From assembly GCA_005880075.1 (NCBI GenBank), contig VBJT01000028.1, forward strand, positions 1 to 12,574: a DNA stretch of 12,574 nt. The letters are read 5' to 3'. The stretch is from Chloroflexota bacterium. GTDB lineage: Bacteria > Chloroflexota > Dehalococcoidia > SM23-28-2 > RBG-16-64-32. This document shows, piece after piece, positions 7,571-12,574 of the stretch. The notes under the pieces were generated by a model. It saw only the letters and a list, made by a program, of their open reading frames with translations, was not told where the DNA came from and did no database searches. The stretch's first letter is position 1, and the number at the start of each line of letters is the position of its first letter. Position numbers and translations under genes: made by a program.

Positions 7571-9456
7571 GAGGTAAAGTGGTAGGCGATCGATTCCGCA
7601 TACTCCCTATGCCGGTCCCCCAGCAAACGCTCCATCGCCTGCGCTACGCGCCCGTGAAGCTCCTGCCGCTTCCTGCGTAGAAGGCCCTGGTAGGCCACTT
7701 CCTGCGTCAGCGCATGCTTGAAGAGATACTCGAGGTCGGGGTCCACGTTCCGTTTGCGGATGAGGTCGGCGGATTCCAGCTCCATCAGCCCTTCTTCGAG
7801 GGTCGCCTCGCCGCCGCTCACCTGGCTCAGGATCGTGAACAGGAACTCGCGCCCGATAACAGATGCTTCCTGGATGATGCGCCGGCGCTCGGCCTCCAGC
7901 CGGTCGATGCGGGCGGCAATCACGCCGCGGATCGTCGTCGGCACGGAAGTCGTGTCGAACTGCTGGGCGGGCACCCAGCCGTCGCCATTGCGCACAAGAC
8001 CCCGGTTCTCAATCAGGCTGTTGACGATCTCTTCGACGAAGAACGGGTTTCCGCCGGTCCGGTCCTCCAGGAACTCGACCAGCTCATTCGGCACTTCGGG
8101 ACTGTCCAGCAAAGATGCGACCAGTTCCCGCGTGTCCCGGTCAGAAAGCTCTTCGAGCTTAATCTCGCGAATGCCGCCCTCGTGGAAGGAGAACTCAGGC
8201 CGGTAATTGAACAGCATCAGAGTCGATGCCGACAGCTGACCCGCGAGCTGCCGCAAAAGGTCGACCGTCGACGGGTCGGCCCAGTGCAGGTCTTGCAGGC
8301 AGACGATCAGCGTCCCGCGGTCAGCAAGCGTTTGCAGGATCGCCCGCACAGACTGGAGCAGGCGCCCGCGGTAGGCCTCGCGGTCAATCGACGACCCTTC
8401 CGAACCTTCGATGTCGTACAGCTGGAGAAGCGGCGGGAGAATCTCGCTCGAGTTCTCGACGATAGCCGCAATGCCTTGCTCGAGCTTTATCCGCAGGGTC
8501 TCGGAGGAATCCGCCTCATCGATGCCGAGGCTGTTGCTGATCAAGTCAGTCACCGCATAGTAAGGGATGCCCTGGGCGAACGGGTAGGCGCGGCCCTCCA
8601 GCCAGGTGGCATCCGAGGCGAGGCGCGAACGAAACTCCTCGAGCAGCCGCGTTTTACCGGAACCGGCCTCACCGGAGACGGCCACAAAGGCGGGCGTGCC
8701 TTTCCGCGCCCGCTCCAATTCGTCTCGGAGCAGGCTTAGCTCAGTATCCCGGCCCACGAACCGCCCCTGGCGGCGCGCAGGAGTGACGCTCCGCGAGACA
8801 ATCGAATGGACTCGCGCGACGGCCACCGGCTCGCCCTTGCCCTTCAGGTCGTGTCGACCGAGGTCCTCTAGGTCGAACCTACCCTCGATCGCGCGGCGCG
8901 TCTCCGGCCCCACCAGCACCTGCCCCGTTTTCGCAAGGGTCTGTAGGCGCGAGGCGAGGTTGATTGCGTCACCGAGCGGGCCCGTCTGCTTGCCGTCGAG
9001 GATCGTCTCGCTTGTAAGCACGACGCCTGTGCTGACTCCCGTGTGGATCCCGATCGGCGCGCCGATGCGAGGTTCAAAGTCCTGGTTGAGCCCCTCCACC
9101 GCCGCGTGCAACTCAAGCGCCGCGCGCACGGCCCGTGACGGGTCGTCCTCGTGCGCGACCGGGTCGCCGAAGACCGCCATCACCGCGTCGCCGAGGAGCT
9201 TGTTGATGCGGCCGTCGTACCGCCCGACGATGTCGCCCGCGCGGTCCCAGATCTTGTTCACGACATCGCGTACGTCCTCCGGGTCCAGGCGCTCGTTCAT
9301 CGCGGTGAACCCCGAGAGGTCCGAGAAGAAGACCGTCACTTGACGGCGTTCCTGCCGCGGCGAGGCGTTCGTCGCCTTGTCGAGCGGGGCGGCGCACTGG
9401 CTACAAAAGCGCGCCTCGTCGGCGGCGCTCGCGCCACAACTCACGCAGGCGCGCAT
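7567..9456 (-). CDS. Class III nucleotide cyclase with zinc ribbon and AAA/STAND ATPase domain (N-terminal part, frameshifted)
   Basis: 629 aa from ATG 9456, which overlaps the upstream stop as TGATG and has a purine-rich GGAAGAGGG before it; an upstream in-frame codon at 9486 lies inside the preceding gene. Order: a zinc ribbon (C4, C7, C18, C21); a class III cyclase domain (about 37-215) with FFSDLSGFT (metal Asp D46), NKLLGDAVMAVFG (K86, metal Asp D90) and GDAINLASR (N166, R170), so the core catalytic residues are present; then a signalling ATPase with Walker A GEAGSGKT (262-269) and Walker B LIVCLQDLHWADP (383-395). Such proteins are thought to make cAMP under control of the ATPase and C-terminal repeats. 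The usual Asp/Thr seven residues before the catalytic Asn is Gly159, so base preference is uncertain. The frame ends early (AYHFTS, TAA 7569-7567), just where the TPR region should begin, because of a one-base frameshift. Confidence 0.85.
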   Translation of the reverse strand: MRACVSCGASAADEARFCSQCAAPLDKATNASPRQERRQVTVFFSDLSGFTAMNERLDPEDVRDVVNKIWDRAGDIVGRYDGRINKLLGDAVMAVFGDPVAHEDDPSRAVRAALELHAAVEGLNQDFEPRIGAPIGIHTGVSTGVVLTSETILDGKQTGPLGDAINLASRLQTLAKTGQVLVGPETRRAIEGRFDLEDLGRHDLKGKGEPVAVARVHSIVSRSVTPARRQGRFVGRDTELSLLRDELERARKGTPAFVAVSGEAGSGKTRLLEEFRSRLASDATWLEGRAYPFAQGIPYYAVTDLISNSLGIDEADSSETLRIKLEQGIAAIVENSSEILPPLLQLYDIEGSEGSSIDREAYRGRLLQSVRAILQTLADRGTLIVCLQDLHWADPSTVDLLRQLAGQLSASTLMLFNYRPEFSFHEGGIREIKLEELSDRDTRELVASLLDSPEVPNELVEFLEDRTGGNPFFVEEIVNSLIENRGLVRNGDGWVPAQQFDTTSVPTTIRGVIAARIDRLEAERRRIIQEASVIGREFLFTILSQVSGGEATLEEGLMELESADLIRKRNVDPDLEYLFKHALTQEVAYQGLLRRKRQELHGRVAQAMERLLGDRHREYAESIAYHFTS

Positions 9457-10304
9457 CAGCCGCCCTCTTCCGGCGCTACCGCCCACACTCGGACCGGCTC
9501 GCCGATGCCCCTCAGCGCTTGCTCGCCCCGATCCTCGAACCGGACGCCGGCGGACGTCCGCGCCAAGGATCGCACCGTCTCCGAGACCAGCACCCCGCCC
9601 GGCGCCGCCAGCCCGCTAATGCGGGAGGCGACATTGACCGCCCCGCCGTAGACATTTCCCTCCTCGCTGATGACGTCGCCTGCGTGCAGGCCCAGATGCA
9701 ATGGCAGCCCTGCGTGGCTGCCCGCACTGCCGCAGGCGAGCGCCGCCTCGATGCCTTGTCGGGCGCTCGTGAAGACTGCCAGGACGCCGTCGCCGAGCAG
9801 CTTTCCCTCGATGCACGTGCCCGCGGTCTCGCGGATGAGGGCGCGAAGACACCCGTCTAGCTCGCGCGCCTTGTCCCGGAAGGCAGTGTCACCCAGCCTC
9901 TCGGTGAGCCCTGTCGAGTCCGCGATGTCGGCGAAGAGGATGACCGCAGTACCCTTCGGAACGTCGGGTCCCTCGGTGTGCTCGTCCAGGAAGGCCTGCA
10001 TCGCCTGCACCGCGCGGTCTTCACCAAGTACAAGTGGGTGAGTATTCTCATACATCGCGAACCGCGCGGCCGGGACCGCCGCCGCCAGCTGTCTGGACGA
10101 GTTAAGCGAGACGATCGGCGACGCCTTGCCGTGTAGGACGAGTGTGGGACATCGAACCTGCGGCAGGAGATCCGTCACGTCATCGTCTCGCGCAGCCCTC
10201 AAGGCGGACAGAAACACGTCAGGGGTCACATCGTCAACAACCAGTTGCGCCACACGCAGGCCGATGTCCGTCCAATTGAATAGGTCCATAGTCACTGTCC
10301 GCAC
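9456..10304 (-). CDS. Second hydrolase-cyclase: C-terminal half after an in-frame amber codon
   Basis: The frame continues without shift after TAG 10313-10311. It holds the end of the alpha/beta-hydrolase fold (including PQVRCPTLVLHG and a retained His in ENTHPLVL) and a whole class III cyclase domain: LFADIADSTGLTERLGD (metal Asp), EGKLLGDGVLAVF (Lys and second metal Asp) and GGAVNVASRIS (catalytic Asn and Arg). Re-initiation at GTG 10304, six bases after the amber, could yield a 282-aa protein with an intact cyclase; this is speculative. Its stop overlaps the ATG of the zinc-ribbon cyclase gene as TGATG. The sequence aligns residue for residue with the intact upstream paralogue through most of its length, so this is a tandem duplicate that has acquired a nonsense mutation. 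Confidence 0.8.
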   Translation of the reverse strand: MRTVTMDLFNWTDIGLRVAQLVVDDVTPDVFLSALRAARDDDVTDLLPQVRCPTLVLHGKASPIVSLNSSRQLAAAVPAARFAMYENTHPLVLGEDRAVQAMQAFLDEHTEGPDVPKGTAVILFADIADSTGLTERLGDTAFRDKARELDGCLRALIRETAGTCIEGKLLGDGVLAVFTSARQGIEAALACGSAGSHAGLPLHLGLHAGDVISEEGNVYGGAVNVASRISGLAAPGGVLVSETVRSLARTSAGVRFEDRGEQALRGIGEPVRVWAVAPEEGG

Positions 10305-10310
10305 ATACAG

Positions 10311-10775
10311 CTACCAGGCAAATTCAAGCAGGTGCCGAAGAGCTCGCTGGCGGGGCGGCCGAACTATGTCACGCCCTCGAGCCAGGGTGTCCGCAAGTAT
10401 GAGGCGGGAGACCCGGTCCGGGTATGTCGCCGCGTAGCTGATGGCGGTTGCCCCCGCCTGAGCAATCGCGACGAGGTCGACCTGCTGCGCACCGAGGCTC
10501 TCCACCACCGCGACAAGGTCACTCAGCCGCGCGTCTAACGAATAGTCCCCCGCGTCGTGGTCGGAGAGGCCATAGCCACGGCTGTCGTATTGGGCAATTA
10601 GGTGCCGCTCGGCGAGGCGCGACAGGTTAGCGCGTGTCTCCGGGACGTGCCAGTACACTGCGCCTGAAGTCAGCCACATCGTGGGTACGATCACACACGG
10701 TCGTCCGCGTCCCAACGTGTGGAGCGCGATGCGCACTCCGTCTGCGCTGGTTACGTACCTTATCTTTGGCTCCAT
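10311..10775 (-). CDS. Second hydrolase-cyclase: N-terminal half ending at an amber codon
   Basis: 154 codons from ATG 10775 (TGATG overlap with the upstream stop) to TAG 10313-10311. It starts MEPKIRYVTSADGVRIAL and carries the alpha/beta-hydrolase landmarks DSRGYGLS (64-71) and DLVAIAQAGAT, where the nucleophile elbow should be but Ala105 replaces Ser. It aligns without gaps with the first 154 residues of the intact paralogue. There the next residue is Glu155 in the context W-E-LYV, and here the context is W-amber-LYV, so a single G-to-T change (GAG to TAG) explains the break. Alone this half would be an incomplete, probably unstable fold. TAG is a genuine stop elsewhere in the window (end of the TPR frame at 6257), so stop reassignment is unlikely. 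Confidence 0.75.
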   Translation of the reverse strand: MEPKIRYVTSADGVRIALHTLGRGRPCVIVPTMWLTSGAVYWHVPETRANLSRLAERHLIAQYDSRGYGLSDHDAGDYSLDARLSDLVAVVESLGAQQVDLVAIAQAGATAISYAATYPDRVSRLILADTLARGRDIVRPPRQRALRHLLEFAW

Positions 10776-12097
10776 CAGCTCTTCATCTCCCGCACAGCCC
10801 AAACTCGCACCGGTTCCCCGACTCCCTTCAGAGATTGCTCCCCGCGGTTCTCGAAGCGCACCCCAGCCGACGTCCGCGCCAGCGACCGCACCGTTTCCGA
10901 GACCAGCACCTCGCCCGCCGCCGCCAGCCCGCTGATGCGCGAGGCGATGTTGACGGCGCCACCGTAAACGTTCCCTTCCTCTCGTATCACGTCTCCGGCG
11001 TGCAGCCCGACATGTAGCGGCAGGCCGGCCGACATCCCGGACGTCGTGCAGCAGACGGCTGCCTCAATCGCTTCACGCGACGACCCGAATACCGCCAGGA
11101 CGCCGTCGCCCAGCAACTTTCCTTCGATTGGTATGCCTGCGTGCTCACGAATCGCCGCCCGCAGCTCCGCGTCCAGGTGCCGCGCCTTCTCACGGAAGGC
11201 GGCGTCGCCGACGCGCTCCGTTAGAGCGGTGGAGTCGGCGATGTCGGCAAAGAGGATCACGGCGGTCCCGGACGGCGCGCGCGCTTCCTGCATCCGTCCC
11301 GCTTCCTCCAGGAAATCAGCGATTATGCGCATTCCTGCTTCGTCGGCAAACGCCAGAGGGTTCTCCTGGTCTACCAGCGCGAGCCTCGCGTTCGAGATCG
11401 CCGCAACGATGTGACGCGATGTCCCGATGGAAACAATTTGCCCATTGCGCTGTAGCATTACCAGCGTCGGGCATAGTACCTCCGGCAACCGGGCGACAAC
11501 GTCATCCTCCTGCAGGACCCGAAGCCTCGCCAGAAATGATTCCGCATTCATCGAGCCCATAATAGTGTGGGCCACGATTCGCCCAAGCTCCGTCCAGCCG
11601 AAATAGACAAGCACCCAGGCTTGAACATAAAGTTCCCAATCGGCCTCGATCAGCCGCCGCAACGCGCGCGTCCGTGGAGTGCGAATGACATCGCGGCCGC
11701 GGGCAAGTCCGTTGAAAAGCACGAGGGCCCCAACCTTTGTGGGATTGTCCGCCGCATAGGTTATGGCGAGCGGCCCGGCATGCACGATCGCCAATAGATC
11801 GACCACCTGCGCATCCAGGCTGTCTACCACAGCGGCGAGGTCGTCGAGCCGCGCGCCGAGCGAGTAGTCCGAGACATCACGCTCAGATAGGCCGCTTCCG
11901 CGGGGGTCGAACAAGACCAGCTTTCGCCGCTCGGCCAGACGCTCCAGGTTCGCGCGCGTCTCGGGAATCTGCCAGTACATTTCGACCGAGTCCAGCCATC
12001 CGGAGGGCAGGTATACAAGAGGCGGGCCCTGCCCGATCGTCGACACCGCTATGCGTGTCCCGTCCGCGCTACGAACGTAGCGGATCTGTGGGTCCAT
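10775..12097 (-). CDS. Alpha/beta-hydrolase fold fused to a class III nucleotide cyclase (intact)
   Basis: A 440-aa protein. Residues 1-265 form an alpha/beta-hydrolase fold (DPRGSGLSE at 64-72, CPTLVMLQ at 209-216), and residues 275-435 a class III cyclase: LFADIADST (metal Asp D285), EGKLLGDGVLAVFG (K327, metal Asp D331), VNIASR (N383, R387). The cyclase should therefore be competent and soluble. The hydrolase nucleophile position in DLLAIVHAGP is Val105 rather than Ser, and the usual C-terminal His is missing from QENPLAF, so this module probably senses a ligand rather than hydrolyses one. The residue seven before N383, normally Asp in adenylate cyclases, is Asn376. ATG 12097 was chosen because AGGAG (12107-12103) sits 5 bases upstream; GTG 12100 is too close to it. 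The stop overlaps the next ATG (TGATG). It is the only uninterrupted gene of the array. Confidence 0.88.
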   Translation of the reverse strand: MDPQIRYVRSADGTRIAVSTIGQGPPLVYLPSGWLDSVEMYWQIPETRANLERLAERRKLVLFDPRGSGLSERDVSDYSLGARLDDLAAVVDSLDAQVVDLLAIVHAGPLAITYAADNPTKVGALVLFNGLARGRDVIRTPRTRALRRLIEADWELYVQAWVLVYFGWTELGRIVAHTIMGSMNAESFLARLRVLQEDDVVARLPEVLCPTLVMLQRNGQIVSIGTSRHIVAAISNARLALVDQENPLAFADEAGMRIIADFLEEAGRMQEARAPSGTAVILFADIADSTALTERVGDAAFREKARHLDAELRAAIREHAGIPIEGKLLGDGVLAVFGSSREAIEAAVCCTTSGMSAGLPLHVGLHAGDVIREEGNVYGGAVNIASRISGLAAAGEVLVSETVRSLARTSAGVRFENRGEQSLKGVGEPVRVWAVREMKS

Positions 12098-12128
12098 CAC
12101 TTCTCCTGCTGCGCAGGCTTGCCCGTTT

Positions 12129-12313
12129 TCAGCTTGGCGTCACAGTCCATACCCGCACCGGCTCGCGTACGGACGATGCTGCTCGACCGAGGCATCAACA
12201 TGGATATCGCCCCACACTCTGGTGGCGAAAACAATCGGCCGCCCCTCGCCCAAAGCCGCGTAAGCGATGCTTACGCCATCGCTAGTCGTGCAGTATTGGA
12301 TTCTGGGCTCCAC
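12129..12313 (-). pseudogene. Third hydrolase-cyclase copy reduced to its two ends by internal deletion
   Basis: From GTG 12313 the reverse strand reads MEPRIQYCTTSDGVSIAYAA and then LGEGRPIVFATRVWGDIHVD, a clear match to the N-terminus of the two downstream hydrolase-cyclase genes (MDPQIRYVRSADGTRIAV, MEPKIRYVTSADGVRIAL). This frame ends after 57 codons (TGA 12142-12140). In another frame the sequence just before TGA 12131-12129 reads EPVRVWTVTPS, matching the C-terminal GEPVRVWAV end of the same family. About 1.1 kb of hydrolase and cyclase coding sequence is thus missing between start and end, and the ends are out of frame. GGGAG lies 11 bases before the GTG. The next gene begins 31 bases downstream. 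The 57-aa peptide could be translated but would have no catalytic domain. Confidence 0.75.
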
Positions 12314-12374
12314 CCGGTAATAGCTCCCAGCTCGCGGCCCGGCAGCCGCGCCCTTTCCCTTGACAGGTGTCGTT

Positions 12375-12403
12375 ATTTTAGCGCGAAGGGAGGGGGTTGT
12401 TGT
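12375..12403 (-). promoter_or_regulatory. Possible promoter for the cyclase array
   Basis: On the minus strand TAAAAT (12380-12375) matches a -10 box in five of six positions, and ACAACA (12403-12398), 17 bases upstream, is a weak -35 (three of six). The leader to GTG 12313 would be about 55 bases. It stands out from its GC-rich surroundings as an AT-rich island, but the -35 is poor. Confidence 0.3.
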
Positions 12404-12457
12404 TAGCTACGGAGTCCCGCCCCTTCGCCGGATAACAGGATCGTCCCGCCCGCGAAC

Positions 12458-12487
12458 AAGAACATCCGCCAACTGGCGGATGTTCTT
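12458..12487. terminator. Perfect 13-bp hairpin, possible bidirectional terminator
   Basis: AAGAACATCCGCC and GGCGGATGTTCTT are perfectly complementary arms with an AACT loop. The run after the stem is somewhat T-rich only on the minus strand (...GTTCTTGTTC), so it would best terminate a minus-strand gene lying beyond the right edge, insulating the cyclase array. There is no long T tract, so Rho-independent termination is plausible but not certain. Confidence 0.5.
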
Positions 12488-12529
12488 CCGTCTGGTCGGT
12501 CGGATTCTAAACGCGCGAAAGGAGCGCTT

Positions 12530-12574
12530 ATGGCTTCCTGCCGGCAGGCAGCGCTACAATTTAGCGGCACTGCC
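12530..12574 (+). CDS. Possible start of a plus-strand gene, cut by the right edge
   Basis: ATG 12530 is preceded by AAAGGAG (12518-12524) with 5 bases between, a good ribosome binding site, and 15 codons stay open to the edge (MASCRQAALQFSGTA). The peptide is too short to recognise. A 12-bp palindrome, CCTGCCGGCAGG (12537-12548), lies inside it, and TACAAT (12554-12559) resembles a -10 box, so this could equally be the promoter region of a gene further right. Confidence 0.2.
   Translation, partial: MASCRQAALQFSGTA

Noticed and set aside
7714..8739. Long plus-strand open frame (341 codons)
   Set aside because: It lies antisense to the AAA ATPase domain, whose motifs are clear on the minus strand; long antisense frames are expected in GC-rich coding DNA and the peptide shows no family motif.
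8606..9343. Plus-strand open frame (245 codons) opposite the cyclase domain
   Set aside because: Low-complexity Ser/Arg/Pro-rich translation, antisense to conserved cyclase motifs.
10311..10313. Reassigned or read-through amber codon in a special genetic code
   Set aside because: TAG is used as the natural end of the TPR frame at 6257-6259, and no stem-loop or selenocysteine/pyrrolysine context was recognised; a nonsense mutation is simpler.
12360..12365. TTGACA on the plus strand as a -35 element
   Set aside because: No -10 box lies at 16-18 bases; the AT-rich stretch TTATTTTA is too close, so the match is probably chance.
12119..12406. Plus-strand 95-codon frame over the deleted hydrolase-cyclase copy
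   Set aside because: The opposite strand explains the sequence through clear similarity to the paralogues; the plus-strand peptide has no recognisable feature.

Overview
The window comes from a GC-rich bacterium. Nucleotide-cyclase proteins fused to AAA ATPase/TPR or alpha/beta-hydrolase domains, a stand-alone PEP-synthase ATP-grasp domain and GT9/GT2 glycosyltransferases together suggest an environmental Chloroflexota or similar high-GC lineage. This is an inference from gene content; no rRNA or other marker gene is present.

Left block (about 1-5087, all minus strand, transcribed right to left): a TetR regulator (5087-4437), a decayed fragment of a PEP-utilising mobile domain (4425-4292), a 14-TM DHA2-type MFS exporter (4323-2830), a GT2 glycosyltransferase (2793-1852), then an ATGA overlap into one continuous ORF with two GT9 (heptosyltransferase-like) domains in tandem that runs off the left edge. 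The close spacing suggests one TetR-controlled transcription unit combining export and glycan assembly. A perfect inverted repeat (5101-5121) lies in the tetR promoter, just behind the start codon, and is the likely operator.

Centre (5161-6162, plus strand): a divergently transcribed PEP/pyruvate-binding (PPDK_N) protein that lacks the phospho-His mobile domain and the PEP-binding barrel. A dead copy of exactly the missing kind of mobile domain lies inverted on the other side of tetR, which points to a rearranged PEP-synthase-like locus.

Right block (6257-12313, all minus strand): a tandem array of class III nucleotide cyclase genes. In transcription order these are: a third alpha/beta-hydrolase-cyclase reduced by internal deletion to its two ends (12313-12129); an intact 440-aa hydrolase-cyclase (12097-10775); a collinear paralogue interrupted by an in-frame amber codon at residue 155 (10775-9456); and a zinc-ribbon/cyclase/AAA ATPase/TPR protein broken by a one-base frameshift near 7570 (9456-6257). 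Successive genes overlap as TGATG, which indicates translational coupling. Both surviving hydrolase domains lack the nucleophilic serine, so they probably act as sensor modules. The array appears to be shrinking: one of four genes is uninterrupted.

The right edge (12314-12574) holds a perfect 13-bp hairpin and perhaps the start of a plus-strand gene. I found no tRNA, rRNA, CRISPR array or insertion sequence. The best candidates for something undescribed are the GT9-GT9 fusion under a TetR/MFS unit and the decaying cyclase array with non-catalytic hydrolase sensors.
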